A DNA stretch of 32,304 bases from Chamaesiphon sp. GL140_3_metabinner_129_sub (GCA_025358725.1 JANYIT010000220.1:1-32304), one strand, 5' to 3'. Shown: positions 1 to 8,292, counted from the first letter of the stretch. Notes: generated from the sequence alone by a model not told the origin. Made by a program: numbers and translations.

Positions 1-2
1 GA

Positions 3-119
3 AGTAACCCGCGCGTTGTTAAAAAGACCCGTTCAAAATTTCCAGCGAAAAAACCTTTTCATCCTGGTACGGGAACTCAGCACCCACACCTTAGTTTCTC
101 TATTGCTAGCACTGCTTAG
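3..119 (+). pseudogene. 3' end of a probable IS4-family transposase (partial at window edge)
   Basis: The frame starting at base 3 is open from the window edge to a TAG at 117-119 and encodes 38 residues starting SNPRVVKKTRSKFPAKKP. The pattern N/HPRVVK + (K/R)xxR + KKP + GTGTxH is what I know from the C-termini of IS4-family DDE transposases. The catalytic part lies outside the window, so it cannot be said whether the element is intact. It lies 21 bp upstream of a gene that lacks its N-terminus, which suggests that an insertion sequence landed in that gene. The alternative is an unrelated basic C-terminal tail. Confidence 0.42.
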
Positions 120-140
120 AGCTTAACCGAGAAGTATTGA

Positions 141-623
141 ATGCCGATTTCCCTCTCAGACCACGATTGGGCGCATTTGCAGTCTTTGGGTGGTGCTAAG
201 TGGATTGTCGTTACCAATTCCGACCATATTCGCGCCAGCCAGGAAATTGCCGAGAAAACGGGTGCCCAAATTGCGGCTCCTGGAGGCGAGAAGGGTACTT
301 TTCCGATTCCAGTTCAGCGATGGTTATTTGATGACGATGTCGTCGTTCCTGGGCTGGATTCGATCGCATTACATGGCTCCAAAACTCCTGGCGAATTAGC
401 TCTAGTATTGGAAGAAACTACGCTGATTACTGGCGATTTAGTCAGAGCGCATCAGGCTGGCTCGTTGATGTTATTACCTGATGGTAAATTGGTCGATCGA
501 TCCTTGGCAATAGCTTCTGTGCGGCGATTGGCTCAGTTAAGCCAAATCGAAGCTGTGCTTGTCGGCGATGGTTGGCAAATCTTCCGCGATGGGCATATTC
601 GGCTGCAAGAATCGATCGCTTGA
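141..623 (+). CDS. Metallo-beta-lactamase-fold hydrolase-like protein, N-terminally truncated
   Basis: A 160-residue protein resembling the C-terminal two thirds of a cyanobacterial MBL-fold family. What can be seen is a degenerate metal-site segment VVTNSDHIRASQ (about residues 23-34, in place of HxHxDH), then LITGDLVRAH (about 95-104) in the position of the conserved second-metal Asp, and a C-terminal VLVGDGWQIFRDG. The first beta strands of the fold, normally some 40-60 residues before the metal motif, are missing. An in-frame TGA lies directly before the ATG (138-140), so no longer start is available. Upstream is the tail of a likely transposase, so the gene is probably an IS-truncated remnant whose ATG is an internal Met. 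Whether it is expressed, and its substrate, are unknown. Confidence 0.6.
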   Translation: MPISLSDHDWAHLQSLGGAKWIVVTNSDHIRASQEIAEKTGAQIAAPGGEKGTFPIPVQRWLFDDDVVVPGLDSIALHGSKTPGELALVLEETTLITGDLVRAHQAGSLMLLPDGKLVDRSLAIASVRRLAQLSQIEAVLVGDGWQIFRDGHIRLQESIA

Positions 624-720
624 TGTTGGAGAATTAGAATCAGGATCGTCAGAATTTTCTCCAATAGGATTGATTGAATCCCAAGGTAGTTGTGAATGTT
701 GACTTATTACCTGTTTTTCA

Positions 721-744
721 TTCAGTTGAGATGTCTCAACTGAA
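721..744. terminator. 10-bp hairpin in the MBL / DUF5678-like intergenic region
   Basis: Perfect 10-bp inverted repeat: arm 721-730, loop ATGT, arm 735-744. It lies between two convergent genes, so it could stop transcription from either side. No strong T-run follows on either strand, so terminator function is only inferred. Confidence 0.35.
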
Positions 745-877
745 AAGTCCTGTAAATTTTACTATTCCCACGATCGCGCTGTAGATCTAGATATTATAAA
801 AAGAAGCTTAAATTAGGTTGGTTTACTTAGCCTCACCTCGCCACTTAAATTCGATCCGTTCCTCCGCTTGAATAAAC

Positions 878-1114
878 TCAATATTTAAACCAAAAAAATT
901 GAAACTCTGAGGTCTGGGCGGGAATCCACTTTACTAAATAGGGTTCTTTTTCTGCTTCAGCAAGGGCTTCTACCAAATCCCAATCCTTTCCCGATGATAA
1001 TAGTCGAGTAGAACTATAGGCGACAAATTGGCGACAATATTTTTCCCGCAGCATCTGACGATGTTGGTGTCCCCAGCGGATGATTTCTCGCGTTTGTTCG
1101 GGAGTAGGTTTCAT
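878..1114 (-). CDS. Small DUF5678-like hypothetical protein, probably frameshifted near its C-terminus
   Basis: A 78-residue protein with a basic, helical N-terminus, then KYCRQFVAYSSTRLLSSGKDW and a PYLVKWIP segment. This is the order seen in DUF5678-like small proteins (K-Y-x-x-x-x-V-A, a G-K-D turn, P-Y/F-L-V). No enzymatic function is known for such proteins. The last residues FFWFKY follow a run of seven A bases (+ strand 892-898). Removing one base from that run would let the frame continue for 22 more residues (ending EERIEFKWRGEAK) to a stop at 823-825. That tail reads like real coding sequence, so the present stop is probably a frameshift, a sequencing error or a slippage site. The ATG at 1112-1114 is the only good start. 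Confidence 0.55.
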   Translation of the reverse strand: MKPTPEQTREIIRWGHQHRQMLREKYCRQFVAYSSTRLLSSGKDWDLVEALAEAEKEPYLVKWIPAQTSEFQFFWFKY

Positions 1115-1275
1115 GAGAGTTTGCTAACATAGGAAGTATTAAAAACCAAATGATGCACTGATTCAGCAATTTTCTCTTTCAATCTACCTTTCGATAGATA
1201 TTACGATCGCTCTAAAGGAAGTAGCGATCGAATGAGATAATTAGTATCATAAAGGGGGTAAATTCGGAAATTATT

Positions 1276-3720
1276 GTGGTAGATACTATCTCAAATATAA
1301 ATCCCAATCTGACTCCAACCGCTACATCTTCACCTACTCTCACCCCCACAGAATTACATCAAATCCACGGCTTTTGGCGGGCTTGCAACTACCTCGCCGC
1401 TGGCATGATTTACCTGCAAGACAATCCCCTCCTGCGCGAACCGATCCAACCCGAACATATCAAAAATCGCTTGTTAGGGCACTGGGGCACTAGTCCTGGC
1501 TTGAGCTTCATTTATACCCATATCAACCGCGTCATCAACAAATTTGACCTCAATGCCATCTATTTGGCTGGGCCTGGACATGGTGCGCCGGGAGTTCTCG
1601 CTCCGGTATATTTAGAAGGCAGCTACTCCGAAATTTACACCGATAAAACTGAAAATATTGACGGGATGCGGGCGTTTTTCCGCCAGTTTTCCTTTCCGGG
1701 TGGAATTGGAAGTCACTGTACGCCTGAAACTCCTGGCTCGATTCATGAGGGTGGCGAACTTGGTTATAGTATTTCCCACGCTTATGGTGCGGTATTCGAA
1801 AATCCTGACTTAATTAGTGTGGTTGTCGTCGGTGATGGTGAAGCCGAAACTGGGCCACTAGCAACCGCTTGGCATTCAAATAAGTTCCTCGATCCGCGTC
1901 GTGATGGGGCGGTATTACCAATTCTGCATTTGAACGGTTACAAGATTAATAACCCGACGATTTTGGCACGGATTAGCCATCAGGAATTAGAGCGATTATT
2001 GCAAGGTTATGGTTATACGCCTTACTTTGTCGAAGGGGATGACTATGAATTAATGCACCAAACAATGGCGGCGACACTCGATCGAGCCATCCAAGCTATT
2101 GATGATCTCCAAACCCGCGCCCGTGTTGATGGAGACACCACTCGCCCCATGTATCCGGCGATCGTGTTCCGCTCTCCCAAAGGTTGGACGGGGCCAAAAG
2201 AGCTAGATGGGCATCAGATCGAGGGTTCCTGGCGATCGCATCAAGTCCCGCTCAAGGCTGTCAAAACCGATCCTAAACAACTAAAAATGTTAGTTGATTG
2301 GCTCCAAAGTTATCACCCAGAGGAACTATTCGACGAAACGGGTAAATTGCGATCGGAATTTCGCGCTGTCGCTCCTGAAGGCACAAAACGGATGGGTAGC
2401 AATCCCCACGCTAATGGCGGTTTACTCCGTAAATCTCTCCGCCTCCCAGATTTCCGTCAGTATGGAGTAGATGTATCGACACCCGAACAGATCGAAGTCT
2501 CGAATACTTATCCATTGGGCGTATTTATGCGGGATATCATCCGCGCTAATCCCGATAATTTTCGGTTATTCGGTCCCGATGAGACGGCTTCTAATCAACT
2601 TCAAGCGGTGTATGAAGCCACCAAGAAGGTGTGGTGGGGTGAGTATTTGCCCACAGATGCCGATGGATGTGAACTGGCGACTGATGGGCGAGTCATGGAG
2701 ATGTTGAGCGAACATACTTTGGAGGGTTGGTTGGAGGGCTATTTATTAACGGGTAGACATGGTTTATTGTCTAGTTATGAGGCATTTATCCACGTTATTG
2801 ATTCGATGTTCAACCAACATGCTAAATGGTTAGAAATTTCGCGCAAATTATCTTGGCGGGCGGAAGTTGCCTCGCTAAATCTATTAATTACTTCGACAGT
2901 ATGGCGGCAGGATCATAATGGTTTTACCCATCAAGATCCAGGCTTTCTCGATTTAGTTGCGAATAAAAGTATGGAGGTGGTGCGGATCTATTTACCGCCG
3001 GATGTTAATTGTTTACTAACAATTGCCGATCGATGTTTTAGAAGTACCGATCGAATCAATGCGATCGTTTCTGACAAACAGCCTCATCTTCAGTACCTGA
3101 CGATCGATGCGGCGATCGCCCACTGCACTAAAGGGATGGGGATTTGGGAATGGGCGAGTACCGATCTTGGTGTTGAGCCAGATGTAGTGATTGCCTGTGC
3201 GGGAGATATTCCTACTCAAGAAGCTCTTGCTGCTGTCGCAATTTTACACGAGTCATTTCCCGATCTGAAGATTAGGTTTATTAATGTTGTCGATTTACTT
3301 GCGCTCCAACAGCCGAGTGAATATGCCGACGGTTTAACAGACAGAGATTTTGATAGTTTATTTACAATTAATAAACCGATTATCTTCAATTTCCACGGCT
3401 ATCCCTGGCTAATTCATCGTTTGACATATCGTCGGACAAACCATGAGAATCTGCATGTGCGGGGCTATAAAGAAAAAGGGAATATTAATACGCCCCTAGA
3501 ATTGGCGATGAATAATCAGATCGATCGATTTACCATTGCCATTGATGCGATCGATCGGGTACCAAAATTACAAGTCGCTGGGGCACATACTAAAGAACAA
3601 CTAAAAAATCGTCAAATCGAATGCCGTCAATATGCTTATAACCACGGTACCGATTTACCAGAAGTTGTGAATTGGCGTTGGAAAAGTTTCGATGAGAATA
3701 CTCAAGAAAGTCTCATCTAA
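1276..3720 (+). CDS. xfp: Xylulose-5-phosphate/fructose-6-phosphate phosphoketolase
   Basis: Thiamine-diphosphate enzyme that splits xylulose 5-phosphate (and usually fructose 6-phosphate) with inorganic phosphate to acetyl phosphate plus glyceraldehyde 3-phosphate (or erythrose 4-phosphate). In cyanobacteria it bypasses glycolysis and supplies acetyl-CoA. The 814 residues match the family length of about 800. Visible are the phosphoketolase signature [14 protein letters not shown] (158-171), the ThDP/Mg motif GDGEAETGP (186-194) with Asn220 in the downstream HLNG, and the substrate-region [10 protein letters not shown] (98-107). The start is a GTG with only a weak ribosome site; no better in-frame start precedes the conserved N-terminal [14 protein letters not shown]. 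It stands alone on this strand, facing rnc. Confidence 0.96.
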   Translation: MVDTISNINPNLTPTATSSPTLTPTELHQIHGFWRACNYLAAGMIYLQDNPLLREPIQPEHIKNRLLGHWGTSPGLSFIYTHINRVINKFDLNAIYLAGPGHGAPGVLAPVYLEGSYSEIYTDKTENIDGMRAFFRQFSFPGGIGSHCTPETPGSIHEGGELGYSISHAYGAVFENPDLISVVVVGDGEAETGPLATAWHSNKFLDPRRDGAVLPILHLNGYKINNPTILARISHQELERLLQGYGYTPYFVEGDDYELMHQTMAATLDRAIQAIDDLQTRARVDGDTTRPMYPAIVFRSPKGWTGPKELDGHQIEGSWRSHQVPLKAVKTDPKQLKMLVDWLQSYHPEELFDETGKLRSEFRAVAPEGTKRMGSNPHANGGLLRKSLRLPDFRQYGVDVSTPEQIEVSNTYPLGVFMRDIIRANPDNFRLFGPDETASNQLQAVYEATKKVWWGEYLPTDADGCELATDGRVMEMLSEHTLEGWLEGYLLTGRHGLLSSYEAFIHVIDSMFNQHAKWLEISRKLSWRAEVASLNLLITSTVWRQDHNGFTHQDPGFLDLVANKSMEVVRIYLPPDVNCLLTIADRCFRSTDRINAIVSDKQPHLQYLTIDAAIAHCTKGMGIWEWASTDLGVEPDVVIACAGDIPTQEALAAVAILHESFPDLKIRFINVVDLLALQQPSEYADGLTDRDFDSLFTINKPIIFNFHGYPWLIHRLTYRRTNHENLHVRGYKEKGNINTPLELAMNNQIDRFTIAIDAIDRVPKLQVAGAHTKEQLKNRQIECRQYAYNHGTDLPEVVNWRWKSFDENTQESLI

Positions 3721-3760
3721 ATCTCCCCCTATTCCCTATCCCCTGATTTTCGCCGGAAGT

Positions 3761-4465
3761 CTATTGTTTCTGCTCCATTAACTGAGTAAAGGCTACTTTA
3801 GCAGCAGCTTGTTCGGCGGCTTTTTTAGATTGTCCGACACCTGTACCCAACTGTCGATCGCGAAACCAAACTTCAGCGATAAAGCGTTGAAATCGATCGA
3901 GTTTGAGCGGATCTTCATGTACTCGGTATTCTGGCAAGGCTTTATAGTGTGCTTGTGTCCACTCTTGGAGCGCATCCTTATAATTTTGCCGAGCGGGATC
4001 GTCGAGAATTTCAGTAGCTAATTGTTTAAAATGTGGATCTAGCCAGGGACGAATTAATTGGAGATTATTCGTCGTCAGATATAGTGCGGCGAGTACCGCC
4101 TCAAACGCATCAGCCAGCCGCGAAATTCGCCCGGAAGGATCGCCGATAGCCGAAGCTGCCAGAGTGAGATAGCGATCGAATCCATAACCATCGGCAAGTT
4201 GCGCCAAAATTCGATCGCTCACCAACACTTTCCGAATCGCCGAAAAATCACCCACAGACTTGTCTGGATAAATTTCCCACAGAAATTCCGAAGCAGCTAA
4301 TCTGACAACGGCATCACCGATGAATTCTAATTGCTCGTAGTTGGGTACTCCCATCGTCGGATGAGTCAAAGCAATATCCAACAATTTCCAGTCGATCTGA
4401 GTATCTCCAGGCAATCCCAACCGACTCATTAACTTTATTAACTCTTGTTGTCGGCGTGGGTACAT
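3761..4465 (-). CDS. rnc: Ribonuclease III
   Basis: Double-strand-specific endoribonuclease acting in rRNA processing and RNA turnover. The 234-residue protein has the usual two parts: an RNase III domain (about 1-150) with the signature EQLEFIGDAVV, in which E44, E47 and D51 match the conserved acidic cluster, and D119/E122 in RLADAFEAVLAALYL completing the metal site; and a C-terminal dsRNA-binding domain (about 160-232) ending in QSKKAAEQAAAKVAF. It lies 25 bp downstream of the RNase P RNA gene on the same strand, so the two could be co-transcribed. That would place an RNase III gene next to an RNA that carries a long repeat hairpin. Confidence 0.96.
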   Translation of the reverse strand: MYPRRQQELIKLMSRLGLPGDTQIDWKLLDIALTHPTMGVPNYEQLEFIGDAVVRLAASEFLWEIYPDKSVGDFSAIRKVLVSDRILAQLADGYGFDRYLTLAASAIGDPSGRISRLADAFEAVLAALYLTTNNLQLIRPWLDPHFKQLATEILDDPARQNYKDALQEWTQAHYKALPEYRVHEDPLKLDRFQRFIAEVWFRDRQLGTGVGQSKKAAEQAAAKVAFTQLMEQKQ

Positions 4466-4490
4466 CAGTAATTTTATGCGCTCAAAAAAT

Positions 4491-4949
4491 AGAGAGAGAG
4501 TCGGAACGTAAGCCGGGTTCTGTTATCTCTGGCGAGACGGCGGTTATCTATCTGGGTAGTTTGTTACCAAGTACCTCAAGCGGATCGTAACGGAACAGGG
4601 AAAAGACCAACCATAGCTCCTGCCTTGCTTCCAACTGGGGTTTACCGAGCCAGTACCTCTCGATACTGCTGGTGCGCTCTTACCGCACCTTTGCACCCTT
4701 ACCAGTCTAGGCTTTAGGCTTTAGATGTTAGGTGTTAGGTATTTAGAAAATAGGAATATTTTCCTATCTTTTGTTCCCTAAAGCCTAAAGCCTAAAGCCT
4801 AAAGCCTAATTCACGGCGGTATTTTTCTGTGGCACTATCCTCACGATCGCTCGCACTGGGGATTACCCAGCAAGTTTGGTCTTTCGGAAGCCCGGACTTT
4901 CCTCGAATTCAACTAGTGAAATCGCAACCACCTCACCTACTCTCTCTCA
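4491..4949 (-). ncRNA. rnpB: RNase P RNA
   Basis: Catalytic RNA of RNase P, which matures tRNA 5' ends. On the minus strand the conserved GAGGAAAGTCCGGGC core occurs near 4890-4904 and its partner ACAGAACCCGGCTTACG at 4507-4523. The ends pair as a P1 helix (GAGAGAGAGT with ACTCTCTCTC, about 4940-4949 and 4492-4501). The GGTGCGGTAAGAGCGCACC and GTACTGGCTCGGTAAACCCC segments are typical of cyanobacterial type A RNA. The P12 arm is enlarged by heptamer repeats (about 4706-4809). End positions are set from the P1 pairing and may be off by a few bases. Confidence 0.95.
4706..4809. repeat. Heptamer (CCTAAAG/CTTTAGG) repeats forming a hairpin inside rnpB P12
   Basis: About 4.7 tandem copies of CCTAAAG at 4777-4809 face two full and some degenerate copies of the reverse complement at 4708-4739. 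The arms 4708-4724 and 4792-4808 pair perfectly over 17 bp and continue with mismatches inward. A 7-bp stem ATAGGAA/TTCCTAT (4750-4767) closes the tip. Short tandemly repeated (STRR) sequences inside rnpB are described for some cyanobacteria; this is an example of the same kind. Confidence 0.9.
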
Positions 4950-4956
4950 ACTATTT

Positions 4957-4962
4957 ATTGTA
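4957..4962 (-). promoter_or_regulatory. Candidate -10 box of rnpB
   Basis: On the minus strand TACAAT lies 7 bp before the predicted 5' end of the RNase P RNA. No good -35 hexamer is seen at the usual spacing. Confidence 0.4.
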
Positions 4963-5014
4963 CAAGGTAGTCGGTGGACATCACCACTAGAAAAAGAACG
5001 ATTCTCTCGCTCTA

Positions 5015-5089
5015 GTGGCTGCGCCGACGAAATCGGGCACTAAGTCAACCCCGCTAGATCGCATGATCCGACTGCTGGAAGAATACTAG
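5015..5089 (+). CDS. Possible 24-residue small protein (unrecognised)
   Basis: A GTG-initiated frame encodes a 24-residue peptide beginning VAAPTKSGTKSTPLD and ending MIRLLEEY. The composition (an Ala/Thr/Ser/Lys-rich disordered start, then an amphipathic helix DRMIRLLEEY) looks protein-like, but the frame is short and only a weak purine stretch precedes it. No family is recognised. It lies in the 280-bp gap between the divergent rnpB and DUF4335 genes. A chance frame is just as plausible. Confidence 0.2.
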   Translation: MAAPTKSGTKSTPLDRMIRLLEEY

Positions 5090-5181
5090 ATCTGGAAATC
5101 GATCGGTTTTGAGATCTCCATTTTCAAGAGAAAACTGGGCATGATCTAGAACAAGCATTCATTTCTCATTTCGCAACCACT

Positions 5182-5190
5182 TGATATAAT
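5182..5190 (+). promoter_or_regulatory. Extended -10 promoter of the DUF4335 gene
   Basis: TGATATAAT, an extended -10 (TGnTATAAT), ends 38 bp before the ATG at 5229, predicting a leader of roughly 30 nt. No clear -35 hexamer, as expected for an extended -10 promoter. Confidence 0.5.
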
Positions 5191-5228
5191 CACATTACAT
5201 ATATTAAATTTTACGGAAAAGCATCACC

Positions 5229-6611
5229 ATGACTATTCGCCGTCAGTATAGTTTGCCAAACTGCAACCTAGTTTTAGACGGATTAAGTGATGGAAACTCC
5301 AGCACTGGCATCCCCGATTCTCGCCCTTTGATGTCTAGTTTATTTAATGTTGAATGTCACTTTGTCGGTTCTGAACAGCCGCTATTTGGCGGACGAGATT
5401 TCTTGACTAGTTTAGTTGCAACAGTTAGTAATTATGCCCAGGAATTTTTAAGTGGCATCCCCCATCCTCCACAGCCACAACAACCCAATAGTTTAGTATC
5501 TTTGGTTAAAGGCGATCGCGAGAATACTCATCACCTGACAGCTAGGATCGATGCTAATACCAACCAACCGGGTGAAACGGAATCAATCGCTACTAGTAAG
5601 CCTACTGAAATTAATTTATCTACAGTGCAGTTGTTTGATCTGCTAGAAGCGATCGATCAATTTTTGGCAGACAAAAGAACTTTGCCAGACATCATGATTC
5701 CACTCCAACCAATTAGCAAAGCCATTGCCCAACCAATCTCCGCCCAGGCTGTCCCAGCGGGATTAGGATTGGCGAGTTTAGTTGTTGCTAGTTTGATTTG
5801 CCATGCACTACCTGCGCCTCAAGTATTGGCACCAAAATCGATTAATTCTGCACCTGTCACCACACCGACAACACCCAAGCCAAATACATCACCAGCAGCG
5901 CAAGATCCCGCCAAACCAGCGAACAATCCCCAGCCTTCATCAAGTCCAACCTCATCACCCAGCAGCTCTCTCCCCACCAAAACTGGCACAATTACTGAAG
6001 CTACTCAAATCGGATTTCTCGAACGCAAATTACACCGAGATCTCGACCAAAATTGGCAGGAACGCGGTCAAATTAAACAAGCTGCTAATTTTCTAGTCAA
6101 AGTCAATCAGGATGGTCAGATCGTCAATTATCAAGTGTCAGGGAAGACCAATCCATCCCAATCTAAGCTCACACCTCTACCCCAACTTTCAACTCAGAGT
6201 GCCGATCCCAATCAAGCGATCGGTAATTTCAATGTGGTGTTTAATCCGACTGGAGTCGTCGAAATTAGCCCAACAGCGGATTTGCAGGGAAATATGAGCT
6301 TTGGGAAGCTGATTACTGAACCAAAGTTGAAAATCACTTTAGCCGAGCAACTCAAAACTACATTACAAAAATCATTAACTAGTCCGAAACCAATCCATTC
6401 CCAAAATCTGAACTATCGAGTTGCTGTCACCAAAACTGGTGAAATCGCCGACTATGCGCCGACAGATCGACGTGCTGCGGACTATGAAGCAAAAACTCCG
6501 CTACCGAAGCTAGCCAAATTTAACTCTCAAGCGGCTATTTCTGAAGAGCCACTAGCTCAACACAATGTCGTCTTTCGATCGAATGGAGAGATCGTCGTCA
6601 CCCCCAAATAG
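5229..6611 (+). CDS. DUF4335-domain protein with a membrane segment and Pro/Ser-rich linker
   Basis: A 460-residue protein of the cyanobacterial DUF4335 family; its biochemical role is unknown. Order of parts: N-terminal DUF4335 region starting TIRRQYSLPNCNLVLDGLSDG (about 1-75) and continuing to a LFDLLEAIDQFLADKRTLPDI segment (about 137-157); a hydrophobic stretch GLGLASLVVASLICHAL (about 178-194), probably one transmembrane helix; a Pro/Thr/Ser-rich linker (about 195-255); and a C-terminal soluble region with repeated VNQDGQIVNYQ- and VTKTGEIADYAP-like elements, suggesting two copies of a small beta-rich unit. An extended -10 promoter lies just upstream and a strong hairpin after the stop, so it is probably transcribed alone. 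Confidence 0.8.
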   Translation: MTIRRQYSLPNCNLVLDGLSDGNSSTGIPDSRPLMSSLFNVECHFVGSEQPLFGGRDFLTSLVATVSNYAQEFLSGIPHPPQPQQPNSLVSLVKGDRENTHHLTARIDANTNQPGETESIATSKPTEINLSTVQLFDLLEAIDQFLADKRTLPDIMIPLQPISKAIAQPISAQAVPAGLGLASLVVASLICHALPAPQVLAPKSINSAPVTTPTTPKPNTSPAAQDPAKPANNPQPSSSPTSSPSSSLPTKTGTITEATQIGFLERKLHRDLDQNWQERGQIKQAANFLVKVNQDGQIVNYQVSGKTNPSQSKLTPLPQLSTQSADPNQAIGNFNVVFNPTGVVEISPTADLQGNMSFGKLITEPKLKITLAEQLKTTLQKSLTSPKPIHSQNLNYRVAVTKTGEIADYAPTDRRAADYEAKTPLPKLAKFNSQAAISEEPLAQHNVVFRSNGEIVVTPK

Positions 6612-6638
6612 CTCGGAATATCCACCGCCAAGCTAGAC

Positions 6639-6671
6639 AGATGCCCGACTGCTTGAACAAGTCGGGCATCT
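6639..6671. terminator. 12-bp CCCGACT hairpin, likely bidirectional terminator
   Basis: Perfect inverted repeat with arms 6639-6650 and 6660-6671 and a 9-nt loop, followed by ATTTTGG. It sits 28 bp after the DUF4335 stop and 14 bp before the end of the opposing gene. The same GATnCCCGACT core recurs at 7059-7091 and 13687-13719. Confidence 0.75.
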
Positions 6672-6684
6672 ATTTTGGACGATC

Positions 6685-6969
6685 TTAGTCGCTAGCCCAC
6701 GCTAGTGCATCTTTAAAAGTAAATCCAGCTATCTCATCGACAATCCCAATTTCTAGCACAGCTTGGAACACGATCGAGCATTGAAGATTGGTAATTGTTT
6801 CTCGATCGATCCCCCAAGTTTGGAAAAAAAGTGACAGAGTTTTAGTCTGATCAGATCTAGATCGATCGCCGCCAATAATTAGACAGCGTGGTTCTTTAGT
6901 TGTGGCTGGATACTCAATCAAGGTAAAGACATTACTGATTTCTCTTTCCCAAACAGGTTGGCTCGGCAT
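6685..6969 (-). CDS. Hypothetical protein, family not recognised
   Basis: A 94-residue acidic soluble protein with no signal peptide, membrane segment or Cys cluster. It reads as a small alpha/beta domain: a strand NVFTLIEYP, a strand CLIIGGD, a helix TKTLSLFFQTWGI, and a C-terminal IVDEIAGFTFKDALAWASD. Codon use and HIP1 content match the neighbours, which supports a native gene. It is bracketed by two palindromes of one family and follows the aminotransferase gene on the same strand after a terminator-like hairpin, so it is probably a separate transcription unit. I cannot assign a function. Confidence 0.6.
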   Translation of the reverse strand: MPSQPVWEREISNVFTLIEYPATTKEPRCLIIGGDRSRSDQTKTLSLFFQTWGIDRETITNLQCSIVFQAVLEIGIVDEIAGFTFKDALAWASD

Positions 6970-7058
6970 ATCTCAATTTAAGTTTGCTTGTTGAAAAAAT
7001 CTATTGTTACTCTCGATGTCTGGAATAATAGGTCGAGTCCATTATTAATTTGTGTGAC

Positions 7059-7091
7059 ATATCCCCGACTGCTTCAAGAAGTCGGGGATAT
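7059..7091. terminator. 12-bp CCCCGACT hairpin after the aminotransferase gene
   Basis: Arms 7059-7070 and 7080-7091 are perfectly complementary, with a 9-nt loop (GCTTCAAGA). It lies 17 bp past the 3' end of the minus-strand aminotransferase gene and shares its sequence with two other hairpins in the window. Confidence 0.65.
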
Positions 7092-7107
7092 CGCAGTAAT
7101 GGTAGAT

Positions 7108-8292
7108 TTACTCGTAGCGAATTCCAGCATCTATCAGTCGTTGAATTGCTTCACCTAACCTATCAAGATCGGCAATCAAACTAATTCTGACATACCCTTC
7201 GCCGCCAATGCCAAAGGCATTACCAGGCGTAAAGACAACACCCGTTCGTTGCAATACCATCAATGCGAAATCAGTAGAATTCCAACCCACAGCGCAAGGA
7301 ATCCACAGATACATCGTTGCTTTTGTGGGTTTAATCTTCCAGCCTAGTTTTGATAACCCATCAATCATGAAATCGCGCCGTTCACGATAGCGGGTTTGAA
7401 CTTGGGTGACATATTCGTCAGGAAGTTCTAATGCTGTCTGAGCGGCTGTCTGGAGCGCGGCAAAAATACCGTAATCAAGATTGGTTTTGAGGGTGCGAAG
7501 TCCTTGGATGATCTGACTATTCCCGACGACAAAACCGACGCGCCAGCCCGCCATATTATAGGTTTTGGAGAGTGTATGGAACTCGACACCGATTTCCTTA
7601 GCCCCAGGGATTTCCAGCAGGCTGGTGGGCTTGTAGCCGTCAAAGGCGAGTTCGGCGTAGCAGAGATCGTGAACTAATAAAATTTTGTACTCGTGGGCAA
7701 AGGCGACGACATCTTCAAAGAAGGATCGGGGTGCGGTTGCGCCAGTGGGATTGCTAGGATAGTTGAAGAACAGAATTTTGGCTTTGCGGGCAACATCCTC
7801 TGGGATATCATGGAGATCGATTTCCCAATCATTTTCGGGCTTGAGGATGATGTTATGGATCTGAGCACCGGCGATCGCTGGCCCCCGAAAGTGGACGGGA
7901 TATGAGGGGCTGGGGACTAAGACGGTATCGCCAGGATTGATATAAGCAAGGGCAAGATGTGCCAAACCCTCCTTGGAACCGAGCAGGGGGAGTGCTTCAC
8001 TATTGGGGTCAAGAGTGACACCATAGCGACGATAATACCATTTGGCGATCGATCCTCGAAAGTTGGCAGTACCTTCAAAGGGGGGATAACCATGATTGGT
8101 GGCTTCGTCGAGGGCATCCTTCGCCGCCGCAATTACAGGTGCAGGCGCGGGACCATCTGGATTGCCCATGCCCAAATCAATCAGATCTATCCCCTGACTG
8201 CGGGCACTGGCTTTGAGTTCATCCAGCCGAGCAAATACGTATTGAGGCAAGGATTGGAGGCGTTCGGCGGGGCTAATCCAGTCTAAGGTCAT
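7108..8292 (-). CDS. Class I/II PLP aminotransferase, AlaC-like (alanine/diaminopimelate type)
   Basis: Cytosolic PLP-dependent transaminase of fold type I, 394 residues. Visible: GSKEGL (105-110, cofactor phosphate), NPTG (181-184), D209 and Y212 contacting PLP, and the Schiff-base lysine K243 in FHTLSKTYNMAGWRVGF with R251. The start PQYVFARLDELKASARSQGIDLIDLGMGNPDG closely follows the E. coli AlaC (YfdZ) pattern, and cyanobacterial relatives are often labelled LL-diaminopimelate or aspartate aminotransferase. The exact amino donor cannot be decided from the sequence; glutamate-pyruvate transamination is the best guess. Probably monocistronic. Confidence 0.85.
   Translation of the reverse strand: MTLDWISPAERLQSLPQYVFARLDELKASARSQGIDLIDLGMGNPDGPAPAPVIAAAKDALDEATNHGYPPFEGTANFRGSIAKWYYRRYGVTLDPNSEALPLLGSKEGLAHLALAYINPGDTVLVPSPSYPVHFRGPAIAGAQIHNIILKPENDWEIDLHDIPEDVARKAKILFFNYPSNPTGATAPRSFFEDVVAFAHEYKILLVHDLCYAELAFDGYKPTSLLEIPGAKEIGVEFHTLSKTYNMAGWRVGFVVGNSQIIQGLRTLKTNLDYGIFAALQTAAQTALELPDEYVTQVQTRYRERRDFMIDGLSKLGWKIKPTKATMYLWIPCAVGWNSTDFALMVLQRTGVVFTPGNAFGIGGEGYVRISLIADLDRLGEAIQRLIDAGIRYE

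Noticed and set aside
1-140. Frame 1 open reading to base 126 at the left edge
   Set aside because: Frame 1 is hydrophobic random translation, whereas frame 3 gives the transposase-like motif; only one can be real.
5803-6096. Open frame of 97 codons inside the DUF4335 gene
   Set aside because: Falls in the Pro/Ser-rich linker; His/Gln-rich translation is a frame shadow of low-complexity DNA.
7957-8286. Open frame of 109 codons on + strand within the aminotransferase gene
   Set aside because: It is the antisense shadow of a well-conserved gene; no ribosome site, and the translation has no recognisable domain.
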